Both the position numbers and the translations under genes were made by a program. From the NCBI GenBank assembly GCA_022605405.1, contig JABYQQ010000009.1, positions 620,001-684,000 on the forward strand: 64,000 bases of DNA. Reading direction: 5' to 3'. Source of the stretch: Earliella scabrosa (taxonomy: Eukaryota > Basidiomycota > Agaricomycetes > Polyporales > Polyporaceae). This document shows positions 25,167 to 40,900 of the stretch, piece by piece; position 1 is the stretch's first letter; each line of letters begins with the position of its first letter. A model generated the notes under the pieces. The model saw only the letters and a program-made list of their open reading frames with translations. It did no database searches and was not told where the DNA came from.

Positions 25167-27508
25167 TTAACCTTCCAACCGGCTGATCTCGACCTTTATC
25201 CGGTAGCGCGCCGGGCCAGGGCTACTGTGCCCTGCGTACTCAAGGACGGCATATGTAGCCTTGGTCAGGAAGGATGGGTTGATCGCGACCGTATTGTCCA
25301 CGACCTGCGCGCGCACGCCATAGTCATTTCAACGGTCCGCAGAGGGCAAGATGAAAGGAACGCACCTTGGAGAAGTGCTTCAGTCGGCTCGGGAGGACCA
25401 GCACGTCGGGCGCGCAAGGCGCCTTGCTAGGGTCTGCGGTGTTCTCGTCTTCGTCATCCTCGTACGGTGGGTCCAGGTGCAACAGCTCGGAGTGCGTCAC
25501 ATCCAGATTGACTTCGTGCGCGAGGTCGAGCGGTACGGGAAAGATCGGATAGAAACTATGGAAAATAACGCGTGAGCGTTCGCACGACATGCGCTGAGAC
25601 CTGGCAAGCTCACGTACCTCCGTTGCTGCAAGACGTGCCTGCAAAGGTTTGCCATCGCATCTGTAGGGCTTTGACCTTCCGGATCGACGGGCGTCGTGAG
25701 GGGCTCAACTTCTGTTGCACGCTTGAATAGCTCTTCCTTGCGTAGGTGGAAGAGGACGTCGACGCTGCTCGCGGCCATGTGGATGCCATTAATAGTGAAT
25801 CGGGCCGGGTTCGGTAGGACGCGGATGCGCTGAGACGTGCATATAGTCAGGTCGCATTCCAGTCACTGACGGATACAATCGCAAGAGGCGGAAGAGACAT
25901 ACAGAGTCGTTACAGAGCTCGTGGCTGAGCTCGCACTGGGGAAACACGGCGTGGTCACTCAAGATGTCGCGCACACTTGGGACGAGCAGGACGAGGCTCC
26001 CCGGGGACGAGTCTAGGAACTCGCACAAGCGGCCGACGAACTCGGCGCGGAACATGTCTGCTGGAGGGGCATCTATATCGCCGACCTTGATGCAAGGGTG
26101 GGCCGCGTCGATGAAGGGACCAAGCTTCAATCAATCTCATGTCAGTGATATGCAGGACCGGTGGCTCATGATGTGACCTACAAGAAGGACGACAGCCGGC
26201 TGTGCAGCCTTGAGCTTTGAGACGAGGTTCTGTAGCGGTTTGTGTTGTAGGTCTGCGTCAGGAGTGAAAGGCCCAGAAGCAATGTACATTGAGAACTGTG
26301 TGTCGCCATTCTCTGGCTTCACAAGTGCGGCGGAAGGGGAGTCCAGAGGTGGGAGCTAAGTACCACAAGTCGTCTTAGTGCGTCCTCACCAAAACAAGGT
26401 AGATATCACATACCGCAAGGATTTCTGATGCGAGGAAGGAGCCTCCACCGCCATTCTTCCCCTTCAGCGCCACAATCGCGCCAGGGAACAGACCTTGACC
26501 ACCCAAACCGCGCTTGCATCTGCGAACAGAGACATCTGGATCGAAACGGACTGGTATCCGCACACCGGAGCCCATCATACGAGATGACTCTAGCACGAGC
26601 GATGCCTCGTTTAGTTTCACGGGCCCAGAAGACGATTCTGAGTCCAGCATGACGCGTCCAACCACGACCACGTCTTCCTGCAGTAACTATCAGCCCAATC
26701 ATTACATTAGGACGGCAAAGGAATGGGTACGAGCCGGAGTGACGGCAGAAGGGTCGCCCAATTCCTCTATGTCGTAGTATGCCTTGACGAGGTCGCCGAA
26801 GTGGTCTATCCTGTCGTCCATGACTAGGAGACCAAGAGTTGGGAACTTTGCGTAAGGGAAACCCTGAATCAGACTCACCTTCACTGCGCTCGGTGACCTT
26901 CTCGTACATGTAGCGGTCTGTGTGGTTATGGGCACGTGGGCGCATCGTCATTTAGGACTCGGTACTCACAAGTTCGCCGTTTCCGCTCCTCCTCATCTTC
27001 CGAGGGTCCAACAAAGGCCACCCTACTCGGGCCCGCAGCCGGCACGACCTTCTCCTCCATGCGCGAGAGATCGAACCCGTCCTGAGGACGCACCATAGGC
27101 TTGATCGGCGTCCCCATTGGCCCGTTCGGGTTCGACCGCACCCCCGACTTGACTGGCGTAGAGGCGAAGTTTCGTGATTGAGGTCCAGACAACGCTCCCT
27201 TAGCCATTCTCTTGGACACGCCCATCCTGAGCTGGGCATCGCGCACACTCTTCTTGATATCATTTACATCGGTCATGGAGAACTGGCTGGGTCCGCGGTT
27301 GAACCGCATCGCCTCCCACTTGAAGAACAGGTCCTCTCCGGACATGTTGAGTTGCTGACAGGTTTTCACGCCTGTGGCAACGCGTAAATCGCAGGAGAAC
27401 AGCACCGCTGACCATACAGTACTCACATTCTGACAATAGATTCTCCTCGAGATCATCTCCAAACTTTCTCAATATATCGGCGCGTATTTTTTCAGGGGTC
27501 GACGCCAT
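25167..27508 (-). CDS. POL12: DNA polymerase alpha-primase subunit B
   Basis: Ten minus-strand exons: 27427..27508, 26970..27371, 26879..26917, about 26744..26823, about 26414..26677, 26182..26355, 25903..26124, 25618..25829, 25366..25555, 25167..25304. They encode about 600 residues, as in yeast Pol12 and human POLA2. This subunit tethers primase to the polymerase alpha catalytic subunit and helps start lagging strands. Recognisable blocks are YRYMYEKVTERSE, the OB-fold, then an inactivated phosphoesterase domain with FSMYIASGPFT, VVLLLGPFIDAAHP, LVLLVPSVRDI and the C-terminal GHSSPGPARYRIKVEIS. The exon 4/5 junction is ambiguous: GTCACT donor with TGCAG acceptor, or GTACCC donor with GAAG acceptor. 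Both keep frame. Confidence 0.94.
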
Positions 27509-28460
27509 GATGTGCAGATCCAGTAAGAGTACAAGGCAAGCAAAGCTAGGGTCTGCGAATGCGCGTTGGACAGTGGATTGTGGAGGACTTGGTTGGGGTC
27601 GCGAGACTGACACGCGTTGCGTCTCGGCCGCGAGTATGTGACATGACGCGTGAGGTCACAGTTGTGACTGAGCGCGTCTGTATCCTTCGAGCAGTCTTGT
27701 AGCAGAGGTCTTGTCTCCTGGTCCCAGCCTCGCAATGAAGCTCGATTCACTGGCCTCCAGCACTCTCTTAGTCCATTTTGAATCGAACTTGGCCCTACTT
27801 CTGCCCCGGGGCAAGGGGTCTCAAAACTGACACACTCAACTTCAACCCCACTACTAAGGGGGGATCTTGATAGTACTCAGGCAATCTGCGCACACAGACT
27901 CGCGGGGATGCAGCCTCGATCATACATACATACAATCCGTCTCCTTGAGCTGACGGCGAAGCCCGTTCATTCGTACCTATATTATACTGTACAATGGCTC
28001 GTACAGGGGAAGACACCGACGCCACGACACGCTGCGCTGCGCACAAGTGACAAGCATCGGGCGAATGGTCACGGAGGGCTTCCACCCTCTCCTATGCCTT
28101 GGTCTCCGTGTCGCACGACCAGGGAGGAGAGCGAGCGGCCCCTGCGCGATCACCTTCTCCGGCGCTCACACTCCTACGAACGCGTGCGAGCCGATCCGTA
28201 TGCAACTATTGTATATGCTCCAGTACAGCAAGGGTAGATGATAGACGATAGACGTTGGGCGATTGATAACAGTGAGAGGAGACAGAGACGGACGCTGGAA
28301 CGTGCACGGGAATACACGTCAGGTGTCCAGGTCATCGGACGAGAGGGAACCAGGCGAGGTGTTGGATACAGACGTGGACGGAGCGTGGCGGTCATGCGCG
28401 CGAGTGGTGTGTGAAGCGCGATATGCGTATGGTTTGACACGAACCGAGGACGCTGGTAGG
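27509..28460. other. 952 bp gap between POL12 and IGO1
   Basis: Both flanking genes are on the minus strand, so this contains the POL12 promoter and the IGO1 3' UTR. No protein family or RNA gene is recognised; small open frames are unsupported. Confidence 0.45.
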
Positions 28461-29223
28461 TTACGCTTCTGCGTCTTCCACAGTCGGCTCAGCCTCGGCA
28501 GGCTTGGGTGGTTCTGCGAGCGGGCTCTCCTTTGCGGGGATCACGTTCGCCGTCGAGTTGGTGGGCGAGACGGAGAGCGTCTGGTGCACGGGAGGTGAGG
28601 TGGCGTGCGGGATGCTGTGGCAGAAACGGTTTCAAAGTCAGGATCTTTCCATTGCAACATGATGACATGGGCGCGCAGTCGCTGCACAAAAGAGGAAGGG
28701 CGGATGTAAAGGGCAAAGGGTAAAAGGCTAACGCTGACACCGACGGGATACGGAAGCAAGGACTCGGAAGAAGAGCACTCACTTCTCGGGATTGGGGATG
28801 GCAGTGCCGACGGTGTTCTGCGGCGCCTTGCCAGCCTTGCTCAGGGCATAATCCCCAGAGTCGAAGTATTTCCGATCCTATACGCACATCACCGCCGGTC
28901 AGGACTTTGCATGGACAGAGGTATGTTGCCGGGAGTATGTGACTCTGCCATGCGTACCTTCTGCATCTTCGTCAATACGTTCTTGTGCGTTGGGAGCTTG
29001 CCATAGAGGCGGAACAGCTTCTGCTCCTCCTCAGTGAGTTTCTGCAAATCCGATCACGCATCTGGGTTAGCGATCTGCTGGGAATGCATCCGGATATACA
29101 AGATGCACAAGAGCCGGACCCCGACAAGGCGTAAACCTCATACGGAGAGCCGGAACGTGCGCGCGAAAAAAGGGGAGAGAGACATACGCTGATGTCGACC
29201 TTGTTGCGCTTAGCAGGTAACAT
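28461..29223 (-). CDS. IGO1: Endosulfine family protein (Igo1/ENSA/ARPP19)
   Basis: Exons 29188..29223, 28958..29041, 28783..28877 and 28461..28614 encode 122 residues. The invariant endosulfine core is present: KLFRLYGKLP, then RKYFDSGDYALSKAGK at about residues 42-57. Phosphorylation of the serine in FDSGDY by Greatwall/Rim15 kinase turns these proteins into inhibitors of PP2A-B55, linking nutrient state to mitotic entry or quiescence. The C-terminal 50 residues are Pro/Ser/Glu-rich and disordered. The first exon encodes only 12 residues, MLPAKRNKVDIS. The position of the conserved region relative to the N-terminus is normal for fungal Igo proteins. Confidence 0.93.
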
Positions 29224-29793
29224 GGCTGTGTCCGGAGTGGCACTGGCTTGTGCGTGGAGGATGGAGGGACGAGTGACGGGAAGAGCTGAGCAGAGAGGGA
29301 TGGAAAGGGAGGGACAGAGGAGAGCGAGGCTCTGTCGAGCGGGTAGGGGTGTGCGGAAGCCTTATGGACGGATCGTTTGCAGTGGATGGATGTCGTGAGT
29401 GAGGTTCTCTAGCCGCCCGAGCCTCGGCCGTAGCCACACTTCTGCGCGGAGCTGAGCGGAGTTCCAAAATGCTCATGTGTGACGTAACAGCACCGAGAGC
29501 CCGAGAGTCCGAGTCCCGACTCTTCACGCTCGAGCTCTATGTTCTGGGCTTGGAGGAGTCGAGGGGCTCGGTCGTCCCCAGTGGTCTCGTCGTTAAACAT
29601 TGGGCTCAGCGGCGGGCTCACGAGTCACGTCGTGGACGCGGACTCAGTACACGTAGGAAGGCGCAAATCAGTCTACTCCGAGTAGACTGATTAAGCTGAG
29701 TCAGCTTATGTATCCACCCCGACATTACAGCGTTGTGTAGGAGAGAGAACTCTGTAAAAATACTTCTCAGGAACGCAGAGTTGCGAAGTGATA
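29224..29793. other. 570 bp spacer upstream of IGO1
   Basis: It holds the IGO1 promoter and the 3' end of the unknown minus-strand gene. Two adjacent perfect palindromes (29666-29708) are its only distinct structure. Confidence 0.5.
29666..29708. repeat. Two abutting perfect palindromes
   Basis: The first has 12 nt arms AATCAGTCTACT (29666-29677) and AGTAGACTGATT (29681-29692) with loop CCG. The second, sharing one base, has 8 nt arms TAAGCTGA (29692-29699) and TCAGCTTA (29701-29708) around a single G. As RNA they would form two coaxial hairpins. They lie about 440 nt upstream of the IGO1 ATG and 86 nt downstream of the stop of the unknown gene, so a 3' processing role, an upstream control site or a transposon scar are all possible. 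Confidence 0.75.
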
Positions 29794-32511
29794 CTACTCG
29801 AAGAAAAGCACATCGTTTGCTTCACAATCCACCTCTCCTCCCCACCGCATCCCTCCCGAGTCCACGAACACAAGCTCCGACAGAAATCGTCCCGTTGTGC
29901 CCTCTTCCACGGACGCCGTCTCCTCCGGTGAGGATCTTATCGCCGTCGCGTGCCAGAGATCTTCAGCAACGAGGCTGCCCTCGTTCCCCTCATGTGCCCT
30001 CCCCTGACAGCCCGACGCCGGGCTGCCCTGACAATGACTATTCCACCCATCTCCATCGATGTTCCGTCGCCTGCTGGCGCCGAGGCTGGGCAGGCCGTCC
30101 GAGCAAGCGAGCTCCCGTAAAAGGGGTAGAGTTCCTACGGGCGCCCGCGGAGAGTTGCTGACCGTCGTGCGCTGCCAGGGTTCCAGAGAAGCTGGTCGCG
30201 AAGATAGCGTGTTTCCGTCAGATGATCGCTGTGCAGAGAGTTCGCATTCAATCTCGAGGTCGGAACCCTCGCCGATGCTGGCGAAGGACGGCGAAGGCGA
30301 GCCGGTTGCGGTGAAGAAAGCTCCAGAATTGTCGATGGCCATGTCGCATGCGAGATCGTCGTGCATGAGAATGGGCAAGTATGATGTCGGTGAGACCGAC
30401 TCTAGAGCCTCGTTGACAGTGCGGCTGGGAGCCTCGGAAGACAGGTCACAGGCAGGAGTCGTAAGGTTGTCGACGAGCGCCAAGGGCATGAACGTGGGGA
30501 GGGGGTCCGTTGGACATTGTAGCTCTGAGCACGAAGTCATGGAGAGAGCAGATGAACATCGCCGAGAGTAACTTTCGATTGGGACCGTGGTATGAGTGAG
30601 ACCATCGAGCCATCCGTCAGACTCGTCGCTAGCGCAAATACCCTCCCAGCCGATGGGACTCGAACCGGTAGTAAAGAAGCCGTCGTCTTGACAGTGAGAC
30701 GAGGAAGCTTCCAGAGGGGCACCTTGCTCGGAGTCCCACAAGGAATCCTGTCGCAGTTCTCAGATGATCAGCAGACATCATGAACAGAGGGCAAACCACA
30801 CACGTCAAGTGTGGACTGTGAGCTGTCCCATAAGTCATCGAACTCGTCCATCGGCGGGCTGGCCGCCAAACGGGACTCCGCAGCGTCGGGAACCCATAAA
30901 TCGTCGTCGCCCAGCAACTCTTCTCTTCCGTTGTGCGTCTCTGTATCTTCGTCGAAGCAGAGCTCGACTGCACTCCAGGCATCTAGACTATGGTTCGGGG
31001 ATTCGAAGGTGAGATGTGGTAGGCTGAGATGGTCGTCGTGGTGAGCACGGCCTGTTGTCAATTCTTGCACGGCCGCTCTCGATACGGCGCTCTGCGTCGG
31101 TGCCGAAGTCAGATGCGCCCATAATCAGCAGAGGGATATCACCTTGTACTGGACCGGTTTTAGCCCATGCTTGATAACACGTTCTATCGCCTGACCGAGC
31201 AATAGATGGTAATCCAATGGCGCCAATACGCCACCATCTGTTTCTTCTATTTCCTGTCCTCCACATTCGGGAAGTGACGTACGCAAAGCGTTTGTTGATC
31301 CAGCGGCCTCGGCCACAGTTGTACTGCGAAGTTTCTGGATGGGTCAGTTCGAAACAGCACACACGAGCTCTAGGCGCTGGAGTACAACCTTTAGCAACCG
31401 GCGACATCTCGTCCGGAAAGGCTTTGACGGCGAACGGTCAACAATGTCCGCGACTGCTGAGGCAATCTTGGCGGAGACCGCAACCTCTGCGTCAAACCTC
31501 TACTCCTGATCAGCGCTGCCACTCTCAGGCTGAGGAATGTCATTCGAATACAAACCGCACGCCATGGCCCGAAGATCAGAGGGAAGCTCCTGCACGACAG
31601 TGGTTAAGAGTTATTCGAAAGGGCACGTAGGTCAACATTGCCTTACCTGACTAGATGTACGACTACGAATCTTTCCAAAGTGCGATCTAATGCAGCCACT
31701 ACTGGAAGGAAAGCATGCGGCGAAAAGGGGTCCGCAGCGACGGAGCTATCTATTTGCCGGGAAGCTGAGCTACGTCGAAGGACGTCCGATGGGAAGAGGC
31801 CGGCGAGGGTGGGCAGAAGCAAGTGCGATTCTTAGACGGACCTTGAACGCCGAGGGATCGTGACTGCGCAGTAACGTGTGGTGTCTTGCAAGCATAGAAA
31901 AGCTCAATTGCGCATAGCCGTACGAAGGGTGGTCTTGTGTCAAGGATTGGTCGTGTCGAACTCAAAGCCACTGTCGAACGCACCGAGATGAGCGAGGACA
32001 GTTGGCGTGGGCGCTCGGAAGAGCGTGGGGCAATGCCGCAACGCACTACAGCGCACAGGATGACATGGATCGCTGGAGAAGGTACGCACATTTGGTATTG
32101 CCGTCTTCCTGATCAACAAATACCTTGGATGCTATCCTCAAGCCGAGCTGTTCGCCGTTCTACCGGCGACATATCCACACGGGGTAAATGCGGGGTAAAC
32201 CTCTGAAACGGAGTTCACAGTGGAGGAGGCGTTGGAGCCGTACGTACCACTTGGAAGTAGTTCAGCAAGTGCTGGGCAATCACAGAGCCCTGCATCGCTC
32301 GACTGCTGACTCTGACGCGGTTGAGCGAGCCGGCGAGGGTAATGACCAGGTCGGACTGAACGATGACGTCTACGTTGTCCGGGACGCGTCCTTTGAGCGC
32401 ATATATTGTGTCTGAAGGCGCGCCGGTGACAAACACGAAGCGCGCGTTGAGCGTGATGTGGAGGCCGTCGCTGCTGTCGCGCACGACGGCGGTGGTGGCG
32501 AAGGAGGGCAT
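29794..32511 (-). CDS. Unrecognised 710-residue protein with repeated D-x-L-W motifs
   Basis: No family is recognised. A fully phased ten-exon model fits: 32248..32511, 32124..32202, 31984..32013, 31838..31933, 31667..31764, 31556..31589, 31389..31486, 31143..31334, 30804..31091, 29794..30747. Exons 3-6 use weaker splice sites and are less certain; the last four are firm. The N-terminal 90 residues look folded (ARFVFVTGAPSDTIYALKG). The middle is helical (YGYAQLSFSMLARHHTLLR, AVADIVDRSPSK, LDYHLLLGQAIERVIKHG). The C-terminal half is acidic and Ser-rich, probably disordered, with DDLWVPD, FDDLWDSS and DSLWDSE spaced 15-40 residues apart. Such motifs can be docking peptides, but the partner is unknown. 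The gene is divergent from PKC1 with 228 bp between start codons. Confidence 0.62.
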
Positions 32512-32704
32512 GGAGGACGGGCAGGGAGTTGTGAAAGGATAAGTCGGAGGAAAGGTCAAAAGCGGGAGCGATAAGCATCTTATCTATTGGGTGGCGATGA
32601 GCAACAGATGCACACAATCCCAATCCACAATCACTGCCCCGAGCGCACTCGGCCTATTTCCACTCTCCCTCACAGGCCGCCATCGTCTCAGCCTCTCTCA
32701 TCCG

Positions 32705-32720
32705 ACCCGCATTTGCGGGT
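32705..32720. repeat. Small palindrome in the PKC1 leader
   Basis: ACCCGCA and TGCGGGT are perfect 7 nt arms separated by TT, ending 19 nt before the PKC1 ATG. The GC-rich hairpin could slow scanning ribosomes or be a protein site. The short length makes chance possible. Confidence 0.5.
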
Positions 32721-32739
32721 TCGAGTTCTCTAGACCGCC

Positions 32740-36767
<4,028 letters not shown>

Positions 36768-37053
36768 GGGACACGACACCCCACGTTCCAAGTTCACGAT
36801 ACTTATTACGTTTTGCCTCCTTCGTCGCATTGTGTGTGCACTCTCCTCACTGTCTCCGCCGCTCCCGCTGTACTTGGATACCTGTTGTGTTCTTGACGCC
36901 CTCCGCGAACGCCAATTTGTTGAAGTCCAACCCCCGATGTATCCTCACCGTCCACGCCTCCGTCGCATGCCCCCCACGCTGTATATAGCTACGACTAGGT
37001 ATCCCGCATATACCTCCTGTCTCCGAACGCGTGCCTCGTACTATATCATACAA

Positions 37054-37431
37054 TCACGAATCTTGTTGCTCCTCGTGTGCGCCTGCGCCCCCGCCCGACT
37101 TGGATGCAGCCAGGACGTGGCCACCTGTGCCAGGCAGCCCATGTGCTTGCTCGGCCTCGGCGGAAACGTCGCCCTCGTCCTTGTGCCCGCGCATGAGCTC
37201 GTGGAAGCTCTGCCACAGGGCGGCGATCGTCTCGTACTCGCGGGTCATGCCGAGCACCTCCTCCAGCTTGCGGTTCAGGTTGTTGCTCGACGAGAGCAGC
37301 TCCTCGAATCCCTTGATAAATCGGGCGCATGTAAGTTTCGCGCGCAGGTTATAAGCGTTAATGCTCACGCTGCTGATCTCGGCCGTGAGCCTGTCGCGCT
37401 CCTTGTCAAAGAATGAGGTGTCCTCCTCCAT
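37054..37431 (-). CDS. DAD1: DASH/DAM1 complex subunit Dad1
   Basis: Two exons, 37369..37431 and 37054..37311, encode 106 residues. Dad1 belongs to the fungal DASH ring that couples kinetochores to microtubules. The conserved core is visible: FFDKERDRLTAEISS, then FEELLSSSNNLNRKLEEVLGM and YETIAALWQSFHELM. The 57 nt intron (37312..37368) is in frame and stop-free, but removing it joins the two halves of the family motif. The tail after residue 70 is polar and Gly/Glu-rich. The gene is convergent with PKC1 (286 bp apart) and tandem with the RasGEF gene. Confidence 0.93.
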   Translation of the reverse strand: MEEDTSFFDKERDRLTAEISSVSINAYNLRAKLTCARFIKGFEELLSSSNNLNRKLEEVLGMTREYETIAALWQSFHELMRGHKDEGDVSAEAEQAHGLPGTGGHVLAASKSGGGAGAHEEQQDS

Positions 37432-37938
37432 GTTCGTAGACGATCGGTCTGATTAATGATCTAGGCCCGATGGCGCGAGAGTATGGTGGTGGTTTGAGGT
37501 CAACGCGCGCGTCGCGACGCGTCTGTATGCTGAATGAAGTACGCAGTTCCCACGCCACGAAGTATCGCCCCTGGACGCATACTTGGATGTTGAGGTGGTC
37601 GTGGAGTGGAAAGCAAGAATGGGATGGATTACGGCCAAGCAAAGCGGAGAGATACATATATACAGACGACACACGCACAGGGCGGACAGACCGCATCTCA
37701 CATCTGGGGCTCTTGATTATCCAGCATGATCCTAGTCCGGGAGTAGTGGTAGCTACTATTACAGGTAACAGCATGTAGTCGGGATAAGTCAAGTGCGAAC
37801 GGCAGAACACAAATACACAAAGCATAGTACGGATATGGACACTGATGGGCGGGAAGCGGAGGGTACAAGTAGTCGGGCAAGGGTGTCACGGGAGGGAAAG
37901 GGGAGGACCGGGCACGCACGCTACAACACACCTCTTCT
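37432..37938. other. 507 bp spacer between DAD1 and CDC25
   Basis: It carries the DAD1 promoter and CDC25 3' UTR, both on the minus strand. Short alternating TATA-like runs occur near 37651-37662, but no feature is certain. Confidence 0.4.
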
Positions 37939-40900
37939 CTACAAGAAGCCGCTCTCTTGCAACAATCTTGCCATCTTCTCGTCCTCGCGCTCGCGGGGCT
38001 CTCGCTCAAGACTGAGGTTCCAGAATTGGTCGCCGTAGTCGACGCCATCTTGGTATGACTGGAAGGACTCCTCGAGATAGGTGAGCACGGAAGCCACGGT
38101 CTGGAAGTTGTACGGCTTCGCTTGCCAACGCTTGATGTCTTGTATGACTTCGGCTGCCTTTTGACGCTTGCGGAAGTTTATCATGTTTCCGGCGAGCTTG
38201 TCTTCCGCGCCGTCGTTGATGAAGGTAAGGGTGGTCAGGTAGACGCCTGAGGACAGCCGTTCAGCACTAATCCGAAGTAACGCTTCTGTACAACTCACCA
38301 ATGAAAGGCACACAGGGGGGTTGGACCCTCGCCAGAAGGGATCGGTAATTGTTGAAGTTCTTATTGGTATCAATAGTCGACTCGCAGACCTTCAGCTGCG
38401 ACATGAACTTCGCGTTGACTTGCTCCCATGTCCGCTTGAGTCGACGAATCGGTGGGGTATTGAGACCAGAGATGATCGCAGTCATCGTCGAGAAGTTCTG
38501 CAGGACGCGACAGCGCTGTATATCCATAGAGCCGAGAATGAGAGTGTGAGGTGAGCGAAGACGACGAAGACACGTACGTCAGCGACATTAATGAATTGTT
38601 TCACTATTCGTGCACGTTTCTGAGAATCCTCGCGTGCGAGGACAGACTCCGCGACCCAGTTCGCAATCTATGCGTCCGTTGTTAGAAGCGCGACGTCTGA
38701 CAGCCAATAAGAAATCACGCACCCTGTTGCTCAACTGGATAATAGTAGTAATGTTGTCCGCCGTCTTCCCAGGCTTGGCTTCTCGCGATCGTTGCAAACA
38801 CTCCATTGGTCGGATTTTCTTGTATAGCGCGGCTTCCATGAGCGTAAGTTGCCGTGCCAGCTCTAGCGGGTCGATGTCAAGCAACTTGAGTTTCTTCGTA
38901 GACTTCGGCAAGATAGGCGCAGGAGGAGCAAGAGGGACAGTATTCGTGGTCTTGATGGGGGCATCACCACCTCGTTGCTATCATAATCATGTCAGATCAA
39001 GAGCTATCCCACACAGTTTAGGAGACGTACTGCTCGCTCTATGAGGATGAGCAGTTGCTTCGCCGCAGCATACGTGACAACCTCCTCGTTGGAAGCGAAC
39101 TCCTTCATGCGTCCGAGGATGTACATGTCTTCTTTCTCCAAGATGTCGTCATCCGTGACCATCGTCCTGAATGTGTTCAGGACACTATAATACGCGTCAG
39201 ACATCTAGTCGGGCGACAGCGAAGACAAGTCCTACCGCATCCGGATCACTTGTTGCTTCAGGCGAGTCCACTCTTCGAGCTCGTTGGGCTTCAAGTTGGG
39301 GGGTGGGGTGATCCAGAACCGTTTCACAAGCAGCTCGAAGAGGTCATCAACCGTCATGAATGACTTGAAGGTCATCAAGAAGTTCTTGATGAATGTCGGA
39401 TCTAGTAGCACACGTCAAGCAGTATCCGAGAAGGGATATTGTGGTACTCACCACCAAGCTCATGAGCCGTCAAACGCTCGACAAGCGCAGATGGAGTACC
39501 AGCGCGTACACCACCGTCAGGATCGATGAGGATCTCAGACTGGTCGTAGTTGGGACGCAGGTACCATGGCTTCTGCTCCGCATTGAGCTTCGTGATGTAG
39601 TGCTGAGGCGTCTCAGGGCCAAGGATCTTCATGAGTTTGTTGCCCTTGCCAGCGCCGCGAGGAGGGGACTTGCTAACGAGGGCCGCTGGAAAAGCAAGCC
39701 TGAGCATCTTGTCCAACTGTAGAGGTCACATAACTCACGTTCATCCTCGTCCACATACGGCAGGACTTCATCGTCGAGCGGCTCGTCGCCCAGGTCTGGA
39801 GAGGGTGGCGAGAGGAGTGTGCCCTCGCCCGACTCGCTCTGCGTCCATGTCGGCGTCTCTGGCTCATTGATGCTGTCTGACCGTGACCTATCGGACATGT
39901 CAAGAGAGGACTGCGACGGCTGCTGGTTCATGTTGCTGTACATCGTCTGCGAACTCATCGAGTCCGTGGACGGAGCGACCCGCATCGAGGGCTGCATGAA
40001 GGCGTGCTCCATGTTGACGTACTCGTCGTCGTCGTTAGCCACGGCCATAAGCTGCGAGGTCAATGCGGCTATTGAACTATCCGCCATGTTGATCCGCGAT
40101 GCCCTCCACTCGATGGAATTGCGGTAGTCGCCCTGACTGATGGCAGCCTGGTCATGTCCGACGGCGAGCAGTGATTCAAGGGTTTGAGCGACGAGGAGTG
40201 AGTTGGACCGTACGATGGGCGCGGTGGACTCGACGGTGGTGACAAACGAAGCACGCTCCCGGGCGCCCAACAGTTCAACGCGTCCGAGAGCTTGCACCGC
40301 CATGAAGATGGTCATGCCGTCGTCGTACAGTGCCTGTGTCGCCGCTTCCAACGTACGGACATGTGTCCGAGCCTTGTCGACAAGTTGCATGTACTGCTGC
40401 GACGACTCGGCGCGAATGCCGTCCACGTCCACGTGCCGCATTACGTTAGTCGAACAGAGCGATTGGAGCAGCCAGGACAAGTATGCGGAAGCGCTCTGAC
40501 CCTCGATACACACTCGTTCTGTAGATCATGATGCTGTCAGATACGTAAGAGCCTAAATGAAATGCCACATACCTGGATGGTTGTCCAAGTACCTCAGCGA
40601 GATGACGAGCGATCCTAATCGCGCCTCGAGAGCTTTCAAACTCCCTCGGAATTCGATCACGACGTCGTCGTTCAATATCCGCTGTGGGACATCGGTACCG
40701 TCATCCGGAGCGACATATCCGAAGCCTCGCCATTCCGCGCCGACCCCTGCGCCAGGCAGACCCAGCCCGATGTTCGCGGTTGAGAACGCGCCGAAGAGAC
40801 GCTTCCCGCCTCCAGACTTTGAGAGCGTGTTCGTCAGGGCGTGCTGCTCCTGGAAGAACTGCACCTCCGCTACAAACGCCACCACAGCGCGTTCGAGCTC

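Noticed and set aside
31495..31560. In-frame TAG and an apparent frameshift, first read as signs that the orphan gene is a pseudogene
   Set aside because: A 69 nt intron (31487..31555) removes the stop and another (31934..31983) resolves the shift; all phases then agree.
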